A stretch of DNA of 7,526 nt from Oscillibacter sp. (GCA_017380995.1 JAFOCY010000220.1:1-7526); one strand, 5' to 3'; positions 1 to 6,665 are shown, counted from the stretch's first letter. A program made the numbers and translations. The notes: a model not told the origin generated them from the sequence alone.

Positions 1-388
1 GAGACATAGAAAGGCGTACAGAGGCCAGAGCCTTCACACTGGGGTGGAGACCAAAGGAGCCGCCAATCAAAAACACCAAATGGCTCTGGCCTTGGTTGGC
101 CCCTTGGGCCATGAGCTTAGCCAGGGCTTCGCTGGACATGGTCTTGCCCTCTACGCACATGGCAATAATGGTGGCGGAAGAGGGAAGCTTTGCCTTGATG
201 GCGTCTCCCTCCTTGGCGAGGGCTGCTTCGATCTGAGCAGGGGAGGGATCTTCCGGAAGGCGGTCTTCCGGAAGTTCGATGATATCAATTTTGCAGAAGC
301 GGCCCAGCCGCTTTACATATTCCGCAGCGGCCTCGGTATAGAATTTTTCCTTCAGCTTGCCTACGCAAAGAATGGTTACTTTCTGCAT
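1..388 (-). CDS. rlmH: RlmH, 23S rRNA pseudouridine-1915 N3-methyltransferase (3' end cut by window edge)
   Basis: RlmH is a small SPOUT-class methyltransferase that uses SAM to methylate pseudouridine 1915 in helix 69 of 23S rRNA on assembled 70S ribosomes. The visible part encodes 129 residues starting MQKVTILCVGKLKEKFY, followed by the family's YVKRLGRFCK stretch and the knotted SAM-binding segment FLIGGSFGL near residues 110-118. The end reads ALASVRLSMS, which matches the region just before the conserved C-terminal part; the family is about 159 residues, so roughly 30 are missing beyond base 1. The start is ATG at 386-388 with AGGAGG at 393-398 and a 4-base spacer. The gene begins inside the end of walJ (13-base overlap), so it is probably translated with it. 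In staphylococci the 3' end of rlmH is the SCC integration site; that end is not visible here. Identity is very secure. Confidence 0.95.
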   Translation of the reverse strand, partial: MQKVTILCVGKLKEKFYTEAAAEYVKRLGRFCKIDIIELPEDRLPEDPSPAQIEAALAKEGDAIKAKLPSSATIIAMCVEGKTMSSEALAKLMAQGANQGQSHLVFLIGGSFGLHPSVKALASVRLSMS

Positions 389-1173
389 ACAGCCTCCTGG
401 ATCACATGAGTGCAGCTCAGCTCATTTCGGGGGGCGACGGAAAAAACAGGGGAGAGTCCGGCGGCATTCATCGCCCGTTCCACGGCATTTTTGGCCATGG
501 CAGGGGTATTGTTCTCCTGGCTCAAATGGGCCAGGATCAGTTCGGATGTCCCGCTTTGGGCCAGTTCCACGGCAAAGCGGGCGGCATCTTCATTGCACAG
601 ATGGCCTTCCCGGCCTAAGATACGGGATTTGAGATAGTAGGGATAGGGGCCGCTGCGGACGGCTTCCACATCGTGGTTCGTCTCCAATACAGCAAGATCC
701 ACACCGGGTAATACCTCCCGGGCCTCCTCGGTTACATAGCCGGTATCCGTCAGGATGCCAAAGCTACCGTCCGGACTATCCAGCCGGTAGCCGCAGCTGC
801 CGGGAGCGTCATGGGAGGTGGGGAAAGCGGTGACGGTACACCCACCAAGGGTACAGCCCTGCAGATTGGGGAGTTCTTCCAGACGGTGGCGGATCCCCGC
901 CAGGCGGTTTTCCAGTTCCCGGCAGGTGCAGCCGGAGCCGAAAATGGGGAAGGTGCTGCGTTTTAAAAGGGTCTGCACCCCTGCAATATGGTCGCTGTGG
1001 CAGTGGGTGATGAGCAGGCCATCCAGATCTTCCAAGCCAAGGCCCAGCTCTTTCAAAGCCGTGGTAATGCGGCGGCAGGAAATGCCTGCATCCACTAAAA
1101 GGTGGGTACTGCCGCAAGAAAAAAGCAGCGAATTTCCGGAAGAACCGCTGGCAAGTGTATGTACAGTGGTCAA
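376..1173 (-). CDS. walJ: WalJ/YycJ-type metallo-beta-lactamase-fold hydrolase
   Basis: A 265-residue cytoplasmic MBL-fold protein, the same size as Bacillus YycJ (WalJ). The signature is THCHSDH (H57, H59, D61, H62), with further probable metal ligands at H121 (SHDAPG), D143 (LTDTG) and H216 (LAHLSQENN). The family start VHTLASGSSGNS lies at residues 4-15 and the nucleotide-end features GHLCNEDAA and HLSQENNTP near residues 190-224. Family members have been described as 5'-3' exonucleases linked to DNA repair; a role in Wal signalling itself is not established. The frame is open far upstream into murA antisense-frame sequence, but homology begins only here, so I choose a TTG start at 1171-1173 with AAAGAGG at 1179-1185 and a 5-base spacer. 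It lies just downstream of a strong terminator and overlaps rlmH by 13 bases. The protein has eleven cysteines, unusually many for a protein this size. Confidence 0.92.
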   Translation of the reverse strand: MTTVHTLASGSSGNSLLFSCGSTHLLVDAGISCRRITTALKELGLGLEDLDGLLITHCHSDHIAGVQTLLKRSTFPIFGSGCTCRELENRLAGIRHRLEELPNLQGCTLGGCTVTAFPTSHDAPGSCGYRLDSPDGSFGILTDTGYVTEEAREVLPGVDLAVLETNHDVEAVRSGPYPYYLKSRILGREGHLCNEDAARFAVELAQSGTSELILAHLSQENNTPAMAKNAVERAMNAAGLSPVFSVAPRNELSCTHVIQEAVCRK

Positions 1174-1178
1174 GGTTA

Positions 1179-1185
1179 CCTCTTT
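1179..1185 (-). promoter_or_regulatory. Ribosome binding site that fixes the TTG start of walJ
   Basis: AAAGAGG on the minus strand lies 5 bases before TTG at 1171-1173. No ATG or GTG is well placed near the start of homology, and the longer in-frame extension up to 1539 would overlap murA and has no family resemblance. The site begins directly after the U-rich tract of the terminator. Confidence 0.7.
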
Positions 1186-1229
1186 CAAACAGAAAACAAC
1201 TGCCGGGGAGACCGGGTCCCCTCCGGCAG
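1186..1229 (-). terminator. Intrinsic terminator after murA
   Basis: Read on the minus strand, positions 1229 to 1200 form a GC-rich hairpin. The outer arms CTGCCGG and CCGGCAG pair perfectly. The inner part GGGGA pairs with TCTCC (one G-U pair and one bulged A), leaving a CCCGG loop. The tract TTGTTTTCTGTTTG follows immediately (1199-1186). The murA stop codon is 17 bases upstream of the hairpin. The plus-strand reading lacks a U-tract, so this acts on murA transcription. Because walJ begins only 12 bases beyond it, some readthrough, or a promoter inside murA, must supply walJ and rlmH. Confidence 0.8.
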
Positions 1230-1246
1230 ATGCCTGAAGTCTTATT

Positions 1247-2548
1247 TTAACCGATACGGGCAGCGGAAACAGCGTCTTCCTCTTCCGTTTCCACAGAGTG
1301 GATGCTGGCGCCAAGAGCCCGGAGCTTGGCGATAATATCCTCATAGCCGCGCTCAATATACTGCACGCCGCTGATCTCGCTTTCACCGTGGGCTGCCAGG
1401 GCCGCGATGACACAGGCGGCACCGGCACGAAGGTCATAGGCCTGGATCGGTGCGCCGGTGAGATGGTCCACGCCTTCCACAACGGCAGTCTTGTCATCCA
1501 CCTGGATGTTGGCTCCCATGCGCTTGAGCTCGTCCACATAGCGGTAGCGGCTGTTCCACACGCTCTCCGTCACCAGAGAAGTGCCTTTGGCAAGGGACAG
1601 CACTGCCGTGATCTGGGGCTGCATATCGGTGGGGAAGCCGGGGTAGGGCAGGGTCTTGATGTTGGTGCGCTGGAGGTCGCCGGTGCGGCGGACCAGGAGT
1701 GTATCTTCACGCTCCTCCACTTCAACGCCCATCTCCACAAGCTTGGCGGTGATACAGTCCATGTGCTTGGGAATGATATTCTTCACCAGCACCTGACCGC
1801 CGGTCGCGGCCACGGCTGCCATGTAGGTGCCTGCTTCGATCTGATCGGGGATGATGGCATAGGTACCGCCCCGCAGGCGGTCTACGCCCTGGATCTTGAT
1901 GGTGTCGGTACCGGCGCCGCGGATATTGGCGCCCATGGAGTTGAGGAAGTTGGCCAGGTCCACGATGTGGGGCTCCTTGGCACAGTTTTCAATCACGGTG
2001 TTGCCCTCCGCCATGGCGGCGGCCATCATGATATTCATGGTAGCGCCTACCGATACAACATCCAGGTAAATGTTGGCACCCTTCAGGCGGCCGCTATCGG
2101 TAAAGGAGCGGATGAAGCCACCCTCTACGACCACTTTGGCGCCCAGAGCGGTAAAGCCCTTTACGTGCTGGTCAATGGGGCGGACACCGCCAAAATTACA
2201 GCCGCCGGGCATAGCAACTTCGGCCTGGCCAAAGCGGCCGAGCAGGGAACCGATCAGATAATAAGAAGCCCGGATCTTCCGGCTCAGCTCATAATCCGTG
2301 CGGGTGGAATGGATATGACTGCAGTCGATCTCCACCGTATGAGGATTGATGGAACGGATCACAGCGCCCAGACGCTCCAGAATGCGCAGGCTCATGGTAA
2401 CGTCAGAGATCTGGGGAATATTTTCAATACGGCAGACCCCGTCCACCATCAAGGCGGCGGGGATGATGGCAACAGCAGCATTCTTTGCGCCGCTGATCTC
2501 CACTTCACCAAACAGGGGTTTTCCACCCTGGACAATGTATTTCGTCAA
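1247..2548 (-). CDS. murA: MurA, UDP-N-acetylglucosamine 1-carboxyvinyltransferase
   Basis: This cytoplasmic enzyme transfers enolpyruvate from PEP to UDP-GlcNAc, the first committed step of peptidoglycan synthesis and the target of fosfomycin. The 433-residue protein has the two-domain EPT fold. SGAKNA gives K22 and N23. The catalytic loop PGGCNFGGVRPIDQH has the cysteine (C117) that fosfomycin alkylates. FPTDMQ gives D308, DLRAGAA gives R374 and ERGYE gives R400, matching D305, R371 and R397 of E. coli. The loop has six steps from Cys to Arg, where E. coli has five. The tail after the last helix is acidic (ETEEED). The start is TTG at 2546-2548: it is the only usual start codon after an in-frame stop at 2564-2566, and it has GAGGG at 2557-2561 with an 8-base spacer. 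The gene sits between the yycI-type gene and walJ and has its own promoter and terminator. Firmicutes often have two MurA paralogues; which one this is cannot be decided here. Confidence 0.96.
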   Translation of the reverse strand: MTKYIVQGGKPLFGEVEISGAKNAAVAIIPAALMVDGVCRIENIPQISDVTMSLRILERLGAVIRSINPHTVEIDCSHIHSTRTDYELSRKIRASYYLIGSLLGRFGQAEVAMPGGCNFGGVRPIDQHVKGFTALGAKVVVEGGFIRSFTDSGRLKGANIYLDVVSVGATMNIMMAAAMAEGNTVIENCAKEPHIVDLANFLNSMGANIRGAGTDTIKIQGVDRLRGGTYAIIPDQIEAGTYMAAVAATGGQVLVKNIIPKHMDCITAKLVEMGVEVEEREDTLLVRRTGDLQRTNIKTLPYPGFPTDMQPQITAVLSLAKGTSLVTESVWNSRYRYVDELKRMGANIQVDDKTAVVEGVDHLTGAPIQAYDLRAGAACVIAALAAHGESEISGVQYIERGYEDIIAKLRALGASIHSVETEEEDAVSAARIG

Positions 2549-2693
2549 AATTTTGACCCTCTCTTAAAGACAGATATTTGAACAACCGCTTACAGTTTGC
2601 CCAACTCATAGTGGGCTATACCGGCGGTAAAAATCAGGTTTCCATATTTATTGAACAGCAATGACCGCAAAAATGGCCATGATACTTCAATCT
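2549..2693 (-). promoter_or_regulatory. Probable 5' leader of murA with a possible 10-codon upstream ORF
   Basis: If transcription starts about 7 bases after the -10 box, the murA mRNA has a leader of about 145 bases. It holds a small open frame, ATG at 2678-2680 to TAA at 2648-2650, encoding MAIFAVIAVQ, but with only a weak ribosome site before it. It also holds a modest hairpin with GCCCA/TGGGC arms at 2599-2616. I recognise no known riboswitch or T-box in it. The upstream ORF may well be chance. Confidence 0.35.
2557..2561 (-). promoter_or_regulatory. Ribosome binding site supporting the TTG start of murA
   Basis: GAGGG on the minus strand lies 8 bases before TTG at 2546-2548. An in-frame TAA at 2564-2566 rules out any longer protein, and the next in-frame ATG would delete the conserved SGAKNA region. 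Confidence 0.7.
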
Positions 2694-2704
2694 AACTGTA
2701 TCAT
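2679..2704. repeat. Inverted repeat overlapping the murA promoter -10 box (candidate operator)
   Basis: Perfect 7-base arms ATGATAC and GTATCAT are separated by 12 bases (arms 2679-2685 and 2698-2704). The arm centres are 19 bases apart, close to two helical turns, as for many dimeric repressors. One arm covers most of the -10 hexamer and the other lies past the expected transcription start. Alternatively it could form a weak hairpin at the mRNA 5' end. The binding factor is unknown. Confidence 0.45.
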
Positions 2705-2729
2705 ACCACATGGGGAAGCGGATTGTAAA
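2700..2729 (-). promoter_or_regulatory. Sigma-A-type promoter for murA
   Basis: On the minus strand, TTTACA (2724-2729) and TATGAT (2700-2705) are 18 bases apart. A shifted -35 of TTACAA gives a 17-base spacer. TGG directly before TATGAT makes an extended -10 element. It lies in the only sizeable intergenic gap of the window, just after the yycI-type gene, and points into murA. Confidence 0.7.
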
Positions 2730-2762
2730 GGCTTCGGCGGTGTTTTCTCAAAAGAAAAAGGG

Positions 2763-3566
2763 TTAACCGACAGTGATCGCACCGGTAGAACAGTTGACAT
2801 AATAGCTGGCGATGTCTGTCACGATGCACCAGGCACCCCCAAGGACCATAGGGGCGGAAGGGGTGTTTTGGAGTTCATAGCAGCGATAGGTGCTCAAAAT
2901 GGAGGAGCCCACGGTGCCTTCTTCACGGCGCATCTGCTGGAAGGCGGTAAGGGCTGCGGAGCAGGAGAGGAGGTCTTCCTCCATGATAGGGGTGCCTTCA
3001 GAGGGAAGGAGCGTGCCGGAAAGGCTGGTGAGACGGCCTTCGGTTATGGAGAAGGTCAACACGGCGTTGTAGACCGGATGCTTCTCAAATTCATATACAG
3101 CGGTTGCTGCGCCGGTGCCCACCTCATCCAGGGCAAAAACGGGGGCGGAAAAAGAAAAACTGCGACAGAGGTTTTTGCAGAAAGCCTCCGTATCCTCGGG
3201 GAAGTGGAAAAGGAGGGCGTCAAAGCTGCCGCTGGAGCGAAATTCCACAACGCCGGCGCTGCTGCGGTAGGTGTTGATGCCGCCCTGGGAGGTTTCCTCA
3301 AGGGCTTCGCCCAAAAGGACACGGGCAAATTCCATCTCCCGCTGGGGGCTGCGGGTCATGGAGATACCGGTCGGTGCATCGGCCCAGGAGATGGCGCTTC
3401 GTTCCAGGGTAATATCGCTTGCGGCAAAGAGTTCCACCAACTCGTCCTCTGTGCGGCGCAGCATCCCGTATTCTTCGGATTTTCGGTATAACAGGGAACT
3501 GAGAAGGGAGATATTCACCAGAACCAGGATCAATATGATGATATTTTTTAAACGGTAGCGTTCCAT
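2763..3566 (-). CDS. yycI: YycI/WalI-type membrane-anchored WalK regulator
   Basis: The predicted protein is 267 residues: a short basic N-terminus (MERYRLK), one membrane helix at about residues 8-26, and a long extracytoplasmic domain ending in WCIVTDIASYYVNCSTGAI. That last motif resembles the terminal strand pair of YycI and related PepSY-like folds. Length, single anchor and position directly after the yycH-type gene match YycI (about 280 residues in Bacillus). YycI works with YycH outside the membrane to tune WalK; the sign differs between Bacillus (inhibition) and Staphylococcus (activation), and here it is unknown. The start is ATG at 3564-3566 with AAAGGAG at 3574-3580, spacer 7. An earlier ATG at 3591-3593 overlaps the previous stop as ATGA but has no ribosome site and adds nine residues unlike the family. 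The outer domain has six cysteines, including C130 and C134. Sequence similarity is weak by eye, so the call leans on context. Confidence 0.75.
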   Translation of the reverse strand: MERYRLKNIIILILVLVNISLLSSLLYRKSEEYGMLRRTEDELVELFAASDITLERSAISWADAPTGISMTRSPQREMEFARVLLGEALEETSQGGINTYRSSAGVVEFRSSGSFDALLFHFPEDTEAFCKNLCRSFSFSAPVFALDEVGTGAATAVYEFEKHPVYNAVLTFSITEGRLTSLSGTLLPSEGTPIMEEDLLSCSAALTAFQQMRREEGTVGSSILSTYRCYELQNTPSAPMVLGGAWCIVTDIASYYVNCSTGAITVG

Positions 3567-3573
3567 GGTGCGT

Positions 3574-3580
3574 CTCCTTT
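3574..3580 (-). promoter_or_regulatory. Ribosome binding site that decides the yycI start
   Basis: AAAGGAG lies 7 bases before ATG at 3564-3566, matching the spacing used by the neighbouring yycH-type gene. It favours this start over the ATG at 3591-3593, which forms an ATGA overlap with the upstream stop codon but has no purine-rich site. Confidence 0.7.
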
Positions 3581-3589
3581 CTGCAAAGA

Positions 3590-4870
3590 TCATTCACAAA
3601 GCCACTGAGGGCTGACAGTTTCCTCTCCAGGATCAGCATAGCCAATGAGGAGTTCTGCCCCCGGTCTCTGGGAGGCGATGGCCAGGGCCTGGTGGAAGGG
3701 AAGCAGCAGAGAAGTTTCTTCTGCTGTGTGGTATTGGCGGGGGAGAAAAGCGAGGGAGGCTACCACGTTTCCTGAAAGTGTTACTTTGGCCGCCGCAGTA
3801 CCGCTGGAAAAACGGATCGGCACACCGTTATATTGGTAATCAAAGGTCAGGGAGGTAGCATTTCCACTGCGGGATACGCTTTTGAGGTAGAGCTTTGCCT
3901 CACTTTCCGCAGGGAGAAGGCGGTTTAAAAGCGAATGGGTTTTTGTAACAGCGTCCCAGAGCGGGGGAGACTCCTCACCACCGTGTCCGATGGTCAGGGC
4001 CTGGCTGCCGCCGCTGCGGTAGGAGAGGGAACCATCTTCCCGGATGCGGAGGGTGCGGTCGCCGTCTACGATGACCTCTGTGCCGCCATCTTCCGTCCAG
4101 CGGGTCTGGGTATGGGGATTGAACTCCAACGCAGAGAGGATGGCATCAGAGGCAGTAAGAGGACTGGAAGCTGTCAAAAGAGGCAGGGCCGGGTCCGTCT
4201 CCGGAAGGAAGAGAGAGAGGGGGGAGAGCGCTTGGGCGTATGGGGCATAGTCTTCCTGGGCATCAAAAGCGAACATGGCGTTGCCAAGCTCAAAGCGGCC
4301 GATCAGCTCATCCAGAATAGAGGAGGAGAGGGCGGTGGTACAGGTGAGGGTGCGTCCTCCGTGGTCCCAAAGATACAGCTGGACACGGTCTCCTTCCTGG
4401 CCGGTCACCACCAGATGCCTGGCAAAGATGGAATCATCACCTTCCACGCCCACAAGGCCGCCCAAGATAGACAAAGGCAGAGAGGTCAGAAAATCATAGT
4501 ACACAGAGGGGCCGGAAAGGGCGGAAAGCAGATCTGCCTGGGTACAGGCGGTATATACCTGGGCAGAGCCGAGGACTTCTCCAAGGAGAGATCCAAGAGG
4601 AGAAAATTCCTCGGAGGCAGTGGCTGTAGTGAGGGTAATGCTTCCGTAACGGCCGTAGGAACCGCTGACAGCCACCCGTACGGGAGCCGTGAAAGAGGAA
4701 TCTTCCAGGGAAGAAGGGGTAGATACGGCAGCGGTATCCCGAAAGGAGGGGAGTTCTAACGCCCGGTTATAAAGCTGGGTCTGGGCCAGAAGCAGCACGG
4801 CGGAAAAGGAGAGCAGTGTGATGGCAATGTTTTGCCGAAAATCCCGGCGGCTGCGCTGTTTTGCGTCCAT
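3590..4870 (-). CDS. yycH: YycH/WalH-type membrane-anchored WalK regulator
   Basis: A 426-residue protein with a basic N-terminus (MDAKQRSRRDFRQ), one membrane helix at about residues 14-30, and a large extracytoplasmic part. YycH of Bacillus is about 455 residues with the same layout. The segment VYYDFLTSLPLSILGGL (residues 123-139) resembles the family's hydrophobic 'IPL' region, and the stretch FNPHTQTRWTEDGGTEVIVDGDRTLRI leads into the C-terminal domains. Together with YycI it is expected to contact WalK at the outer membrane face. The start is ATG at 4868-4870 with AAAGGAG at 4878-4884, 7-base spacer, only 22 bases after walK. The protein stops shortly after a conserved-looking PQW, without the 'YYV..TG' ending that the next gene has. 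Similarity is divergent, so the name rests on context, size and topology together. Confidence 0.72.
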   Translation of the reverse strand: MDAKQRSRRDFRQNIAITLLSFSAVLLLAQTQLYNRALELPSFRDTAAVSTPSSLEDSSFTAPVRVAVSGSYGRYGSITLTTATASEEFSPLGSLLGEVLGSAQVYTACTQADLLSALSGPSVYYDFLTSLPLSILGGLVGVEGDDSIFARHLVVTGQEGDRVQLYLWDHGGRTLTCTTALSSSILDELIGRFELGNAMFAFDAQEDYAPYAQALSPLSLFLPETDPALPLLTASSPLTASDAILSALEFNPHTQTRWTEDGGTEVIVDGDRTLRIREDGSLSYRSGGSQALTIGHGGEESPPLWDAVTKTHSLLNRLLPAESEAKLYLKSVSRSGNATSLTFDYQYNGVPIRFSSGTAAAKVTLSGNVVASLAFLPRQYHTAEETSLLLPFHQALAIASQRPGAELLIGYADPGEETVSPQWLCE

Positions 4871-4892
4871 AACTGTTCTCCTTTCATAAATA

Positions 4893-6665
4893 TTACTGGG
4901 TGATGGGAAGGGTCAGGCGGATGGTAGTGCCGGGGCCCTCGTGATCAGCCAGGGCCAGGGTGCCGTGGTGGCGCTGAACGATCTCCCGGGCAATGGACAG
5001 GCCAAGGCCGGTGCCGCCGGATTCCCGGGAGCGGGCCTTGTCAACACGGTAGAAGCGTTCGAAAATGCGTTCCCGGTCTTTTTCCGGGATGCCGATGCCG
5101 TTATCACTGACTTCCATCCAGACAGTGTCCGGCAGAGCGCCGGCGGTGACGCGGATGCAGCCCCCATCGGGGGTATATTTGATGGCGTTGCCCACAATAT
5201 TCATCATGACCTGCTCCAGCCGGTTTCGGTCACCTACGATCAGGGGCAGTTCTCCTGCGCCCTCATAGGTCAGGGTGTGCTGGCGCTGCTTGGCATTCAG
5301 GGCGCTGGATCGGATGACACTGGCGATGGCCTCGTTAAAGGAGAAGCGGGAGAGGACCATTTCCGCATTGCCTGCATCCAGCCGGGAGAGGGTCAGAAGA
5401 TCCTGGACGATATTGGTCATGCGGTCTGTTTCGGTGATGATGATATCCAGGAAGTTTGTTTCCATTTCGGGAGGGATGTCCCCGGCGGCGCAGCGGAGGG
5501 TCTCGGCGTAGCTTCTTACGTTGGTAAGAGGGGTGCGCAGCTCGTGAGAGACATTGGCGACAAATTCCTTTCGCCGTTCTTCGTTCCGGTGGTGTTCCGT
5601 CGCATCATGGAGGACCACCAGTACGCCGCCGCTGGAATCACCGGAGAAGGGGGCCAGGTACAGTTCCAGATGCTTGTCCCCGGCGATCATCTCATGCTCC
5701 AGGAAGTTAGGGCGCTGAAGAGCAGTGACCTGCTCAAAGGGGAAAATCTCGCCAAAGAGGTCGGTATAGCTTCCCTCAATGCTGCGCTGAAGCATGGAAG
5801 AGGCGGCAGGGTTGCAGTGGATGAGTTCGCCGTGGTGGTCGAAGGCCACCACGCCGTCGGTCATGTGGAGAAAGAGGGTATCCAGCTTGTTGCGTTCGTT
5901 TTCCATGGCGGCCAGAGTATCCTGCAGGACGCCGGCCATTTCGTTGAATGTTCCGGTAAGGATACCGATCTCATCATCGGATTCGATGGGAAGCTCGCTG
6001 TCAAAGTCACCGGCAGCCACCTTTTCCGCGCCTGCCGTCAGCTTCTCAATGGGGCCCACCATGGTCTTGGACAGGAGGAAACTGAGCAAAACGGAAATGA
6101 GAAGGCCAATAAAGAGGGCCTGGGTGATGATGCCGATCAGCTGGTCATTCAGCTCTGTAACGGTATCTTTGGTATCCAGGATATAGATGATGTAGGCGTT
6201 GTCTCCTCCCATGATGGGAATGGCCACGTCCATAAATCCGCTTGCAATGCTGCTCTGGTCACCAACGAAGGTCTCGTCAGCGCGGAGGATAGCGTTGCGG
6301 GCAGAAAGGAGATTGGCGCTTTGCTCACGGGGGAGGTCGCTCTCCTCGGCGGAGCCGGCAAGGTAGGAACCGCTCTCGCCGCTGAGGATAAAGAAGTTGC
6401 GGGTATGATAGTCGATACCCAGGGAGCCGGCGTTGGCGTCCAGCATATCCCGCAGCAGTTCCACGCTGCCGCTTTCCGCAGCCCGGCGCAGGGAGGATAC
6501 GGTGTCCTCCCGCTCCTGGCCGAAGACGCTGTCGATCTGCTGGTAGAAAGTATCAATATAGAAGCTGGAGACACTGGTGGTCAAAAACGCACCTACCACT
6601 GCCATCAGTGATGAGATGAGCAGCAGCAAGATCAGCGTCAGCTTCATATGAAGGCTTCGGAACAT
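4893..6665 (-). CDS. walK: WalK (YycG), essential cell-wall sensor histidine kinase
   Basis: WalK autophosphorylates on histidine and passes the phosphate to WalR to match autolysin activity to wall growth. The 590 residues (611 in Bacillus) show the full architecture. There are membrane helices at about 8-30 and 177-199 and an extracytoplasmic sensor domain between them of about 145 residues. HAMP spans about 200-252 and a PAS domain about 258-358. The H-box FVANVSHELRTPL carries H374, and the ATPase motifs are NIVGNAIKYTP (N box), DNGIGIP (G1), FERFYRVDKA (F) and GGTGLGLSI (G2). The PAS domain keeps H267, D270, H353 and E357, in the pattern of the S. aureus WalK zinc site. I take the first ATG (6663-6665). 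Its AAAGGA lies about 10 bases away and a GAGG only 2 bases away, so initiation is not ideal; M7 is an alternative but has no better site. It follows walR by 42 bases. Confidence 0.95.
   Translation of the reverse strand: MFRSLHMKLTLILLLLISSLMAVVGAFLTTSVSSFYIDTFYQQIDSVFGQEREDTVSSLRRAAESGSVELLRDMLDANAGSLGIDYHTRNFFILSGESGSYLAGSAEESDLPREQSANLLSARNAILRADETFVGDQSSIASGFMDVAIPIMGGDNAYIIYILDTKDTVTELNDQLIGIITQALFIGLLISVLLSFLLSKTMVGPIEKLTAGAEKVAAGDFDSELPIESDDEIGILTGTFNEMAGVLQDTLAAMENERNKLDTLFLHMTDGVVAFDHHGELIHCNPAASSMLQRSIEGSYTDLFGEIFPFEQVTALQRPNFLEHEMIAGDKHLELYLAPFSGDSSGGVLVVLHDATEHHRNEERRKEFVANVSHELRTPLTNVRSYAETLRCAAGDIPPEMETNFLDIIITETDRMTNIVQDLLTLSRLDAGNAEMVLSRFSFNEAIASVIRSSALNAKQRQHTLTYEGAGELPLIVGDRNRLEQVMMNIVGNAIKYTPDGGCIRVTAGALPDTVWMEVSDNGIGIPEKDRERIFERFYRVDKARSRESGGTGLGLSIAREIVQRHHGTLALADHEGPGTTIRLTLPITQ

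Noticed and set aside
1174..1539. N-terminal extension of the walJ frame up to 1539
   Set aside because: It would overlap the murA coding end by about 290 bases, reads as Arg/Ser/Pro-rich nonsense, and crosses the terminator. Homology and the ribosome site start at 1173.
1298..2581. Long plus-strand open frame of about 427 codons antisense to murA
   Set aside because: It lies opposite an unmistakable murA, and its Gly/His/Ala-rich translation has no recognisable domain.
2579..2594. Possible WalR box upstream of murA (TGTAAG and TGTTCA on the minus strand)
   Set aside because: Both half-sites deviate from TGTWAH and the spacing is 4, not 5. It also lies far inside the leader instead of near the promoter.
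2741..2762. Small AT-rich hairpin (TTTTCT/AGAAAA) after the yycI-type stop as a terminator
   Set aside because: The stem is weak and all A-T but one pair, and no U-tract follows on the minus strand.
3567..3593. ATG at 3591-3593 as the yycI start, forming an ATGA overlap
   Set aside because: It has no ribosome site and adds a non-hydrophobic, non-conserved nine residues, whereas ATG at 3564-3566 has a strong AAAGGAG.
4941..6611. Long plus-strand open frame of about 556 codons antisense to walK
   Set aside because: It mirrors the well-supported walK codons, has low-complexity Gly/His/Val-rich composition and no family resemblance. It is a by-product of GC-rich codon use.
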